In this document: one piece after another, positions 1 to 10,918 of the stretch
How the letters are laid out: each line of letters opens with the position of its first letter
Numbering within the stretch: position 1 is the stretch's first letter
Assembly: GCA_963922205.1 (NCBI GenBank)
Contig: CAWUHX010000021.1
Location: 806,001-870,000, forward strand
DNA length: 64,000 bases
Direction of reading: 5' to 3'
Source of the DNA: Romanomermis culicivorax
Taxonomy: Eukaryota; Nematoda; Enoplea; Mermithida; Mermithidae
The notes under the pieces: generated by a model
The model's database searches: none
The model's input: only the letters and a program-made list of their open reading frames with translations
Told to the model about the DNA's origin: nothing
Position numbers and translations under genes: made by a program

Positions 1-471
1 GGTGTGGATAAGCCCACCGTAGGAAACAAGCAAGACACGAAAACATGCTGTACTAGAAAAGCGTTAAAGGGCGTGACTAAATAAGCAAGATTAGTAAAGC
101 AGGAAGCAACGATTGGCGGAAGAAGATGGACAGAAGCACGACCTCCAGCCATGCCCAGGGAGTGGCCAAAAACGTATTTAAAGAGAAGCAAAGCATGATT
201 TAATTATTATTGTTGTAACTCTCAGTTTTCGATCCCCAAACCCCATTTATTTGCAAGCGTTTTTGTATTGCGAGGGAGCATCCCTTTTTCGGAAGCAGTT
301 AAGCCGTTGTTGTAACTCACCACGTTCCATTTGTCATTGTCGACGTCTTAAAGCAGCCGTCAATTATTATTACCCGTATCCCCCCGTATTACACGCCCTG
401 CGCCCCTTTTTGTCCGCGGTAACATCCGTAATTGGATCAAGTAAAGTGCTTCACAAAATCTGGTTGTTACA
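1..471 (+). repeat. 5' LTR of element 1 (partial)
   Basis: This aligns base for base, with small indels and about 7% differences, to 8361-8835. It ends in GTTACA, immediately before the internal region. A CAAGCG/TTTTTG-rich segment and a run of TTATTATT are shared by both copies. The outer part of the LTR is not in the window. Confidence 0.93.
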
Positions 472-476
472 TATTT

Positions 477-490
477 TGGTGACTGTACCG
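477..490 (+). other. Candidate primer-binding site of element 1
   Basis: TGGTGACTGTACCG begins 5 bases after the LTR edge. A TGG start a few bases inside the 5' LTR is what a tRNA primer site needs, and TGGTGAC-type sites are common in Gypsy elements. The matching tRNA was not identified. Confidence 0.4.
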
Positions 491-714
491 TACCGTTAAC
501 CACTGGAACTCCCTGCCCCCAATTAGGTGTACTCTTATCCGGGCATCTCGAAGCATTAGATAATACAGTAGTAATTATTCCCTACAGTAAGACAGTATTC
601 ATAGGAAGCAAACTGGAAATCCCCTCCAACGAAACATTAAGTGATACATTTGTACAAATACAGCGTGAAGCAAAAATTGAAGAATTTAAGCAGAAATCCT
701 AGCGTAAACCAAGA
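491..714 (+). other. Untranslated leader of element 1
   Basis: There is no open frame or recognisable motif between the putative primer site and the gag start codon at 715. Confidence 0.5.
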
Positions 715-2215
715 ATGACCCAATAAACGCAAGATCATTTAGGAGAAATCATTAGAGAACAGATAAACAATTTATTTTCTGAACATTTTCGTACTCTACG
801 CACACAATTGAACCAGAATACAGTAAACCCTACCCTAATAGACGATCTAAGAACAGCAAACATTCGTAATAAAATGGCAAATAATTTTTACCCGAAACCT
901 ACAGTATTTACGGTTGGCGTGACCCAACATTTTGGTGAATGGAATAAACGCTTAGAACAATTCATGGCACTCCAAAGCATGGAAGATACAGACATACAGT
1001 TAAAGTTGGCATGTTTAGAGATTCATTTAGGAGGAGCCGCGTTAGCAAAATTCAAAAGTCTAGCCAATTCCGAAAACCCTCCCAACACATACGAGCAGTA
1101 TAAAATAGCATTGCAGGCTTTTTTCCCAAACAATCGAGATAATGAGCTACATCAACAATTTTTATGCGAGGGAAAACAAAAGTGATCAGAAACAGTAACT
1201 GAATTCTTGTTTGATCTAGAACACCTCACAACCCTCACCTACCCTAACTTTAACACAGATGCACAAGAAATGATCATAAAACCCCTCTTTGTAGAAGGCA
1301 TGCAAAACGAAATCAGGGAAGCAATTAAGTATAGACGATTCGCAACTCTAAAAAAAAATGTCAGATGAAGCAGCTTACATTGAACAGCAAATCCTTGGAA
1401 ATGAGCTAAAGTCCAACGCCCTTTCATTTATACCCCCAAAACCCAAACCCATCTTTTCCCTAACCAAAACCACAGACCAACAGGACCTCTTGCATCAGTT
1501 AGAACAACAAGTAAAAGATTTACAGTTGCAGATCAAACAAAAATCCCAACCCCCACAACAGAGTAACTACAACAGTTTCAGTAACAATACTTTCAGCAGG
1601 AACAATGCTTACAGAAACAATACTACTCCTAGGCAACCTACATGCTTTCAGTGTGGACAACTTGGACACGCAGCTCGCAATTGTAAATCAGTAGACACCC
1701 AGAAATCATGTGAAATTTGTTTTCGTAATAATCACAGTACGCATGATTGTAAAAGCCGATGCATCCACTGCTCCCAGACAAGACATAGATCTGATAACTG
1801 CATTTCAAAACCCTACTCAAATTTTCAATGTTTTCTATGCAAGCAGAGAGGTCATACAAGTAGGTACTGTCCGAATCAACAAAGTCATAATATTAAAAAT
1901 TGCATTGAGTACAGGCAACCCCAACCCCTAATGGACATTGATGACCCTGCTCTCTGCTCAACTTTACCCGCCATAACTAACGGCCCTCAGACTACTTTAG
2001 GAACTATAATGCCCACCACTCACCGCGGTAGTCAGGCGGAGTACGTCCTTGACCTGGACGTACCCCATTGGTGCCCCATGTCACCACCCCCCCCAGGCCC
2101 AAAGCCGCCAAAATCGAAAAATCGCCGCCCACCATCCCGGCAGACTACAAAACCCCCCGAAAACAGGACACCAAGTCGCCCACCACCCCTGAAACACCAT
2201 CAAAAACCAGCCTGA
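715..2215 (+). pseudogene. gag: gag of element 1, broken: capsid-like region plus four CCHC zinc knuckles
   Basis: Gag is the structural protein that packages element RNA. The likely start ATG at 715 is followed at once by an in-frame TAA (724-726). The capsid-like part then reads to a TGA at 1183-1185, continues in the same frame to the A-run at about 1350-1357, and resumes one frame over. The second part (1358-2215) contains four consecutive C-x2-C-x4-H-x4-C knuckles, beginning CFQCGQLGHAARNC, then CEIC.., CIHC.. and CFLC.., and then a proline-rich tail. The capsid part is clearly related to the intact Gag of element 2 (shared patterns around HLxxL, YP and IIKPxF). The last 150 bases overlap the glycoprotein frame in the -1 register. 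No intact Gag could be made. Confidence 0.85.
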
Positions 2216-4250
2216 CCCCCGAACCCTACCAATTCGGCCCCCGCCAAACACTACTACCGACCCCCACAAGTAAGCAAACCCAAACCCCATCCCATGACTC
2301 AACTTCTAAAGTTTTACAGACTGTTCAGATTGTAAACCGGCCACCCCCTCAACACAACAACGCAAAACACCAACAGCAGCCACGCCAAACTGGCCAGAGC
2401 GAAAAAATACAGTGCCCCGCCGCCTTCACTAAAACATTGTATTGGCCAATGTTTTGTATATTTCTTTGTATAATAATCCCCACATCGTGTAGTGCCCAAT
2501 TTCAGATCTGTGGAACTTCATTGAGCAGTCACTCAGTCAGCATACCAAAACTTGTATCATGCATGCCCCCTTCCACAGTAGACAAACCGGTACAGACATT
2601 CGGAAAAATCCCCTCCACTAAGCCTCACATAACAGATGCATACAAATGCAGTGTCCGCAAACGGAGAATTTGTACTAATACAGGATTTTTTGGCTCAAAA
2701 GGTATTGTCTTCGACCAAACCCAAATGCAAAATCTAACCCCGCACGTTTGTAAGGCAATCGTTATAGACAAAGAACACAACGGTCAAAAATTATACGAAA
2801 CTCAACCAGGATTTTGGTCAACAAACAACTCCCTAAGCCTAGAATACACATGGTGTTGTACAGACCACTGTACATCAGTCACTAACGTCATCATAGAAAT
2901 AGGACAAATAGCATCTTGGAATGGAAAATCTATGACAGGTACATTAGGTGACCTGGGGTCATGCAAACCAACATCAGGCCATTGTGTTACAGCGGACAGC
3001 TCCATTATCTGGAATGAAACAGCATTCGAAAACTTATGTCCTTTCGAATACAAAAATACACATCCCATAAAACTCACACAAACCCACATGATAATAGAAG
3101 AGCTACAAGGTGCATTTTCCGTCAAAAATACACTCTTTTCGAACCCCAATTGCCCAGATATCCAAGACAGTGTCCTAACCAAACAGGGCATTGTTGTACA
3201 ATTAGACAAAAGCACCCCACATCCTAACGCCTTTTTAACCCCAAAAGTCAACAAAACCCATACCACACTATACGATTTTCATGATTTTGAACCCATTAAG
3301 GCAAAACTAAACTATTTAGCAGACAAAATCCAGGAATTCGAGATCCAAAATTTTAAAAATGTTTGGAGTGAATTATGCAGACAGGCACAGTGTCACCTTG
3401 ATATCGTATGGCAAATTTTACGCCTTGATGCAACCCTTGGGGGGTGTGCATTCCTACAGGGAACCGACATAATAGCAGAATTCACAGGAGAAGCCCTCAC
3501 AGTCTGGCCCTGTAAACAAGTAAACACATCTAAAGTTTTTTACAACCATAAAATCAACCAAACATGCTACAAACTTTTACCTATTCTGGTAGGAACTGAA
3601 CTCATGTTTTCGAACCCCAGAGGCAACAATTTGGCCCCTTTCTCACAAACTGTTGACTGCCATCACATGCATGTAGCTCTTTACAAACAGAATAATACAT
3701 GGGTCAGTGAAACAGGATCCCCGCATGTCACAAATTTACCTTTAGAAATCATCTGGAACCAAAATTTCTCCCTTTTCCATTTTAACACACCCGCAATTTT
3801 TCATGATTAACTCGCAACAATTTCGACAAACTTACTCTTTTTGAAACAATACATTTACAAAACTCACACACTCGAAAACGTTGTTAAAAAACTCATCAAT
3901 TACAGGACCCAAATGTCCCTTAACTCAGATACAGTTTACAATATGATCTCAGGCAGTGGCCAAGCAATCAGAAATACCCTCTCTGGCGCCAGTCAAGGCA
4001 TAGAACATGTAATAACCAGTACCACCCAAAGCCTCACAGACGGATTAAATAATTTACTCAAAGGACCCCTGCAATTATTAATCTAGCCGTTTTTACTGTA
4101 GTTATTGCAGGCGTCTTTTACTCTTTTCTCATTCTTCGAAAATATTTCCCTTCTCCAAAGCATCATGCCACAAATGGACATGCATACGAAATACCATCAG
4201 ACAACAGAGGTTTACATGAAACCATCCCCCCGTCATTTGACCATGCTCTC
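2068..4250 (+). pseudogene. env: Envelope-like glycoprotein of element 1, broken
   Basis: Frame 1 runs open to 3810. It opens with a Pro/Lys-rich stretch and then a hydrophobic signal-peptide-like segment around 2440-2505 ([15 protein letters not shown]). A cysteine-rich ectodomain with many N-glycosylation sequons follows, with landmarks [15 protein letters not shown] and WPC. A TAA at 3808-3810 interrupts it. The same frame continues 3811-4083, then shifts frame in the membrane segment near 4078-4110 before a basic cytoplasmic tail. The whole region matches the intact glycoprotein of element 2. No ATG opens this frame, so it was probably reached from gag by frameshifting or splicing. The pattern most resembles glycoproteins of Mononegavirales/chuvirus-like viruses found in invertebrate retroelements; this is inference from cysteine and motif layout only. 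Confidence 0.75.
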
Positions 4251-7200
4251 TTAGAATTAGCTAATCGTCGCCGGGCACAAACACAGCAGAAATACGTCCT
4301 TGTCGATATTGATACCCCCAGAACTCCTGCAATCGAACTCATTAATCAAATTCACCAATCTGGATCAAACAAACCACCCCAGAATGTACCTGAGAAACAT
4401 ACCCCTCACATTCCAATCACACTTAATGGCAAGCTAATTACAAAAGGCATGATTGACACTGGCGCCGTATACTCACTCATTGACTCGCGCATCGCTCAAA
4501 TTCTACAGCTAGACATGAAACCCCCACTAGTCCAAGCCAAAGCAGCAAATAACCTTCCAATTCATTTTGTAGGAACCAATTTTGTTACAGTAACAGCCCA
4601 AACTATCCAGGAAACAATAATGGTCCATGTACAAAAAGATTGCACAGCAGACGTCCTTTTAGGCAAAAACTTTCTCAGTCGATTTTCGGAATACACTATC
4701 AACAATCAGAAGTCTCAGGTCAAATTTGGCAATGTCATACTACCTCGTGATGGCCTGGAATATAGTCACCTTTCGACCCATGGTGGAACCTACTTGGACA
4801 AAAAATTAGAATTACCACCCTGTACAGTAACCGAATTTACTGTCCCCTTGCCCAAATCATACCTACAAGTTAAACAGCTTGAATTTACTCCAAAACCCAA
4901 ACAGAATCCCAAAGTTCATTTCGCAGGTTGTGTCTCTGAAAACCAAAACAAAGGCATACGCATATCAGTTATAAACACACAAGACACAGCCCAAACTCTT
5001 TACCCTGGAACATGCATCAGTACTGTCTCATGTTACATCCCAAAACAAGATCCTTCTGCTAAAGTAACCCCCTCCACGCAAAACCAGTCAAACCGTCTTG
5101 ATGCATTCACATGGTTAAAAGAAAATGTTAATTTAACCTCGAGTGACCTCACAGAAATGGAAAAAACTCAACTTCTACGCGCCCTAACCAAGTATCCTAC
5201 ATTATATGCTAAATCCAAAATGGACGTAGGTAGAACCACCCTTGTTTCACATACAATTGACACCAATGGCTCCCAACCCGTACGCAGGCACCTTTTTCGT
5301 ACCTCCCCAAAGGAAAAGCAAATCATACAAGCAGAAGTTGAGCAACTCCCAGCAGCAGGTGTCATAAGCCAGAGCAATTCTCCATGGTGCACCAATACCC
5401 CAAAAAAGATGGAGGCCATCGCTTATGCATTGATTTTAGAGGCCTCAATAAGGTAACCAAAAAAGATACGTACCCCTTGCCCCGCATAGACAAAATTCTA
5501 GACACCCTGCGCGGAATGAAATATTTTATGTCCCTTGACCAATCCAATGCATATTATTCCATTCCCATTGCACAAGCAGACAGAGAAAAAACTGCCTTTA
5601 ATTGCTCAGCAGGACAATACCAGTTTAACTACCTCCCCTTTGGACTCACCAATGCCCCAGCCACATTCCAAAGGTTAATGGATGTTATCCTCTCGGGATT
5701 GCAATGGAACACATGCCTTGTCTATCTCAATGATGTTTTAGTTTTCGCAGACTACCATGCCCAAATGCTAGAATGCTTCGACACTATTCTTGCCCGTTTC
5801 TCCCAAGCAGGCCTTAAACTAAACATACAAAAATGCAAATTCTGCCAGCCCCAAGTCCAATACTTAGGCCATGTCATTTCTCAGCAAGGCATTTCACCAG
5901 ACCCCAATAAGGTGCAGTCCATTTATGACATCCCCACCCCAAAAAGCTCCAAAAAGGTTAAGTCATTCCTTGGCCTACCCTCTTATTATCGTAGATTCTT
6001 CCCAAATTGCTCCCAAATTTCCAGCCTCCTCACACCTCTACTCAAAAAGAATTTGGAATTTTCATGGGGGCCCGAACAGCAAAACGCCTTCACTAAACTA
6101 AAAGAATTGCTCATTCATGTCCCAATACTGCAGCATCCCGATTTCACCAAACCCTTCATTCTGCAAACTCATGCCTCCAAACTTGGAATTGGCGCCATTC
6201 TCAGCCAATTAGACAGTAAAGGTCAGGATCGCCCCATGGCTCTTGGGAGCCGCACATTGAAACCCGCAGAACGCAACTACCCAATAACTGAGTTGGAAAC
6301 CCTTGCAGTCATTGAGTTTATCAAGTATTTCCGCCCCTATCTTTTCCACCAACATGTTATCATCCACACTGACCATACTGCAGTTCAGGCAGTCTTACAG
6401 AAGGAAAACCCATCCCCTCGCATCCCCCGTTGGGGATTAGCCCTCTCCGATATTCAGCTAGACATTCGACCTAAGAAAGGCACTGCTAACTGCAATGCAG
6501 ATGCTATTTCTCGGTTCCCCTCACAGACAGCAAAGCAATCCTTTGATATTGAGCAACTAGAAACCCACCCTGAAATATCCACCATCAATTCTGTTCTTGA
6601 GGCCGAAGCAACTGAACAAGAAGAGCATTAGAAAAATTTTGCTGAACTTCAACGCACTGATCCAACTGTCAAAAATATTTTAGCAAAAATCGCCAAACAA
6701 CACCCCCTTTCTATGATCAAATTAGCAGTGCATCAAAACATCCTCTTTCGTATAGTCAACAAACAGGCAAAACTATACATCCCCAAGTCACATGTCTAGC
6801 ATCTCATCACCTCACATCATGACAGCAAATTCACAGGTCATTTCACTGCCCGGAAAACTCTCCACCTGCTCAGGCAAAAATATTTTTGGCCCCAAATGAG
6901 CGGTAATATCAAACGATATTGCAAAACCTGCCACACATGCCAGACACAGAAAGCCCTCCGGCACAAAATACATGCGAATCTGGTACCAATTCATCCAACT
7001 GGCTTATTTGATAGAGTCGGTGTTGATTGCATGGGGCCGTTATCCCTAAATGAAGATGGCAACTGATTCATTGTCATCTTCATCGATTATTTCACCAAGT
7101 ATGTGGAGGCATTTCCGACCCCTGATATCACTGCAGCCACTATCACCAAATTATTCGTAACCAAAATTGTTTGCCCTCATGGCTAACCAAAAATCATCCA

Positions 7201-7839
7201 TTGTGATCGTGGCTTCGATTTTGTATCCGATCTCTTTTCACGGATCACTAGTTTATGCAATACTCAAAAAATTCATACCAAACTCTAGCCAGTTGTTGAT
7301 ACAAAATTTTGGTTGCAATGCTTCTAGTTGAGCGTTGCAACCAAACTCTAGCCACCCGTATCTGCATGTACATCAATTCAAATCACACTGATTGGGATAC
7401 TTATCTACCCTATGCCGTTTTTTCGATCAACATTCATAAGAATGATAGCACTTCGTATCCCCCATTTGAATTACTCCATGGTAGACAGGCTAATCTTCCA
7501 TCAGACGCAGCCTTAAATTTTTTCCCCATGTCCTACATGGTTGATTTAGACGATTATGCCCTTCGTGTAAAATCTCACTTTACAGAAGCACTCTCAACTG
7601 TACAGAAAAACTTGCAAAAAGCCCAAGATCACTATAACCTTCAGTATGACAAGCATGCTCAGAATATCCATTACAAGGCAGGTGATCTCCTTCTCTACAA
7701 AAATCATTCATGTAAACAAGGGCTGACTCCCAAATTCCTCCCTCGCCAAAACGGGCCCTATACAGTTACAAATTTCATGTACCCAAATGTTACACTCAAA
7801 CACCCCCATAAGAATCACATTTACGGTACATGTAAATGA
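4251..7839 (+). pseudogene. pol: pol of element 1, broken: protease, RT, RNase H, integrase
   Basis: The protease core IDTGAVYSL lies near 4453 and the flap-side LLGKNFL near 4658 (frame 3). A frame change at about 5385-5400 leads into RT in frame 2. RT keeps LPFGLTNAP, but the catalytic motif reads YLND (Asn codon 5729-5731) instead of YLDD. In RNase H the usual TDAS reads THAS (His codon 6170-6172). Stops follow at 6629, 6797, 7064, 7184 and 7286. The HHCC zinc region (about 6800-6960) and the first two acidic integrase positions are visible. The segment that should hold the third is replaced by a small rearrangement around 7280-7345, where a 14-base word is duplicated. 7309-7839 carries the C-terminal part with a GPYTVTN motif. 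The replacements at catalytic residues show loss of activity independent of the stops. Confidence 0.9.
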
Positions 7840-7929
7840 GACAACCCCTTTTCACCCCCATGAGGCAACTATCGAAACTGCACCCACCCCTCCTCACCCT
7901 CCAAACCTTTGAACGAGGACGTTCAACTC

Positions 7930-7943
7930 CGGAAGGAGGGAAA
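7930..7943 (+). other. Polypurine tract of element 1
   Basis: The purine run GGAAGGAGGGAAA lies directly against the first base of the 3' LTR, the expected position for priming plus-strand DNA. Confidence 0.85.
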
Positions 7944-8835
7944 TGTAACGTACCTGCTAACGCAGTACTGTAAATATATAGCATACTGTATGTGATAGAC
8001 ATTTATTAAATATTATTTCATTTTCATAATTTATCGGTCTCAAGGGTGTCTGGGATTCACACCCAAACATTCCTATAAAATTATGTGAAGTACTTTATTT
8101 TGACCCATTCACACCCCGGTAGCCGAATTAAGATGCCCCAATTAATTTGCACAAACGGCAGCTGGTCCCCTAGAATCTACACTAAACCACACATTCCACG
8201 GCTACCGTATTCCTCCAAAAAAATCATAAACAACACCTGCACATAGTAAAATAAGAAAAAGCCCCACCAGACAGTAGTCTCAAGTGCAACGGTAGCGACG
8301 GCCCCACAAAACATGTGTACACAGAGAAACAGATACAGGAAGCATGTACAGAAGCACAGAGGTGTGGCTAAGCCCACCGTAGGAAACAAGCAAGACACGA
8401 AAAGCATGCCGTACTAGAAAAGTGTTAACGGGCGTGACTAAATAAGCAAGAATAGTAAAGCAGGAAGCGATGATTGGCGGAAGAAGATGGACAGAAGCAC
8501 GACCTCCGGCGACGCCCAGGGAGTGGCCAAAAACGTCGTATTTAAAGAGAAGCAAAGCGTGATTTTATTATTATTGTTGTAATTCTCAGTTTTCGATCCC
8601 CACGCCCCATTTATTTGCAAGCGTTTTTGTATTGCGAGGGAGCATCCCTTTTTCGGAAGCAGTTAAGCCGTTGTTGTAACTCACCGTGTTCCATTTGTCG
8701 TTGTCGACGTCTCAAAGCAACCATCGATTATTATTACCCGTATCGCCCCATATTACACGCCCTGCGCGCCTTTTTGTCCGCCATAACGTCCGTAATTGGA
8801 TAAAGTAAAGTGCTTCACAAAATCTGGTCGTTACA
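7944..8835 (+). repeat. 3' LTR of element 1 (892 bp)
   Basis: It begins TGTAACG and ends CGTTACA. Its last 475 bases repeat the start of the window. Non-element sequence starts at 8836. Short open frames inside it are not conserved between copies. Confidence 0.92.
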
Positions 8836-9018
8836 CTTCCCAAGAACCGCCCTTCATCAAACCTAGATGAATTATGATACTAATGAAAACTACCGCCAAA
8901 AGATATCCTGATCATGAACCTCTGAAACGCAAATTGCAAAGCTTATTTTGCAATAAAAATAAAATGAGAAGGATCTCAATCGAAATTCCTGACTTTTTTC
9001 GTCGACCTTTCGAGATTG
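8836..9018. other. Spacer between the two retroelements
   Basis: This is 183 bases of host or older-repeat sequence between the end of element 1 and the target duplication of element 2. No gene or repeat was recognised. Confidence 0.6.
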
Positions 9019-9022
9019 GCTG
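9019..9022. repeat. Left target-site duplication of element 2 (GCTG)
   Basis: GCTG stands directly outside TGTCAC at 9023, and the same four bases follow GTGACA at 25297. A 4-6 bp duplication is normal for Gypsy integrases. Confidence 0.85.
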
Positions 9023-10458
9023 TGTCACATTAAACGAAATGGAGCCATGTCACATTAAACGAAGTGGTGATCAGTCACATTGACGGGCAAACCCGTACCA
9101 TATCTCATAGGAAACATGGCCATGACACGGTAGGTGACATGCTGTGACCCCGTGGGGTGGCTCCAGTATGTTTCTTCGTTTCGGGAACCCAACCCAGCTG
9201 GTACTACCACAGGTAAACCTATGGTGTACCTCGGCCTTGTCGTGGGGTTAATGCTGTAGAATAATGGACAACGCGGCCGGGTCGGGGGTGTCAATCCCTA
9301 ATCCTCATTCTACAGAATGGGGGACGGTGCCATTCGGAGAATGGCTTACTGTAGGGGACCCGATTGTTAACCTAAATCCCCTTTTTAGGCCCTGACCTTA
9401 AGGGTCTGAGGGCTTTCTTAACTGAGGGTCCTTCCGAGGGAAAACTAGCTTAGGGGAGACTCCCGCAAATATACCCTCAATAACAATAACCCCTGAGAGG
9501 ACTCACAATACTCCTTCTCAAATTACTCGGCGCTGGGCGACGGGTTCGGGGTCAAACGCGGGGTCCTACGGACGGCGATGTGGGAACGAACTCCGAGCGA
9601 TTCGGCGTGGGGATTCGGTGGCTGCTAAGCGGCAGGCGGCGATCACTAACGTTTCCTCGGCGAGGGGCGACGGGTCTCTACACTAACGGCGACGGCGACG
9701 GGTTCCTACGGTCGGGTTACTGTAGGCGACTGTGTGTATGTGTAGGTCGGGGTCCGAATATGGTAATTTATTGGACGTGTGACGGCAACGCAGTTGACAA
9801 CAATAAAAATATAATAAAATATATCGACGGCGGACGGGACGTGAAGCTAAACGACGAAAAACCAGTTAGGCTCAAAGAGAGTCGAAGACAACCCAAAAAT
9901 GACAAAACATGCCCTTTTAAAGGGCTCCATAGACTACAGTATGCCTTGGGCGGAGTTAACACTCCCCCAAGCTAACTTCTGCAGCGGAAATCGTTGCAGA
10001 AGATGCCTATGATCACATAGACATTTTCAGTTCACAACGTTAAGCATTGGGGCGAGTTTTCACTCTCCATGCTTAACATAGGAACGTCACTAGTGAGAAT
10101 TTCAACTAGTCGTTTCACGTTGTGAAACGTCGCTAGTTTTTACTGATAAGAAGTGCACGTTGTGCTCTAATTACAGCGATGAGCTCGGAGAGCTTATCTT
10201 TAACGGAAATTCTTGACTAGCGGGCACATACCGTAGTCTACGTGTGCGATTGAAAATAATAAATCGAAACGGAAATAAATGTGCGCAAAAGCAACAGAAA
10301 TAAACATAAAAAGTACACACATAAATTGCATGTAAAAAGTATAAAAACGAAACGCAAAATTGATGTAAATTATTGTAACACAAAACATAACGAAAAACAT
10401 AATGAAAAATTGTGATGTGAATCACGTGACGTTCGACGAAATCCGTCGGCATGTGACA
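9023..10458 (-). repeat. 3' LTR of element 2 (1436 bp)
   Basis: Nearly identical to 23862-25297. Differences seen include positions near 9241, 9271, 9317, 9509, 9609, 9837 and 10452. It has a 6-bp terminal inverted repeat, TGTCAC/GTGACA. A minus-strand AATAAA lies at 9767-9772 and could serve as the poly(A) signal. Confidence 0.96.
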
Positions 10459-10918
10459 CGGCGGTCCTTCGAAAAAGGGCGTCCTCGTCCTTGTGCCGGC
10501 TGCGACGGTCAAACGTTCAGGTGAGGGTGACAACGAGCGGTTGCTGGTTCAGTGGTTTTTCGGTATGTTCTGGTTTGTGGAATTGTGTCAATGTTGCGTG
10601 GAGTTGCTGACGTCCCTTGGAGATGCGTGAAGTTGCTGACGTCATTTGATCCCTTCGGTGAAGTTGCCAATTGTCGGTTGATTTGTGAAATCTGAAACGA
10701 GACTAAAAGAAAAATTTTAGAGGCGAGATATAGGCTATCGCATGGATGCGCCTGCAATGTGAAGCAATACCCTAGTTTAGATGCATTGATCACTGCTCAT
10801 TCTCTTCTTTACACTGCTACTCCAGCTTGGAACAGAAGTGGGTATTTTGTGAGGGGCACGGCAGTCCTTCGAAAAAGGACGACCCCGTCCGTAAGTAAAG
10901 AAGAGAAGAGCTACTTGA
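10459..10918 (-). other. 3' untranslated region of element 2 with a duplicated polypurine-tract-like motif
   Basis: No coding frame continues here after the pol stop at 10919. Read on the minus strand, the sequence just before the LTR contains CGAGGACGCCC, then TTTTTCGAAGGA, then the LTR start. The same block recurs at about 10853-10890. Element 1 has a related block (CGAGGACG...CGGAAGGAGGG) directly at its polypurine tract. The copy at the LTR edge is poor in purines for its last 6 bases, so which copy primes is unclear. Confidence 0.55.

Larger units (their letters stand above)
1..8835 (+). mobile_element. Element 1: degenerate env-bearing Ty3/Gypsy LTR retrotransposon, 5' end cut by window start
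   Basis: The 3' LTR (7944-8835) starts TGTAACG and ends CGTTACA, a 7-bp terminal inverted repeat. The first 471 bases of the window match its last 475 bases, so the window opens inside the 5' LTR with about 417 bases missing. The internal region carries, in order, gag with four CCHC knuckles, an envelope-like glycoprotein, aspartic protease (DTGA), RT, RNase H and integrase with a GPY/F-like tail. The two LTR copies differ at roughly 30 positions over 470 bases, and every coding region is broken, so this is an old, immobile copy. The target duplication cannot be checked because the left edge is outside the window. Confidence 0.93.

Noticed and set aside
9580..9975. 131-codon frame also found at 24419-24814
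   Set aside because: It is duplicated only because it lies in the two nearly identical LTRs. It is antisense to the element and has no recognisable domain.
10171..10533. 120-codon minus-strand frame crossing the inner LTR edge
   Set aside because: AT-rich, Phe/Tyr/His-rich filler. It starts outside the LTR in one copy and is interrupted differently in the other.
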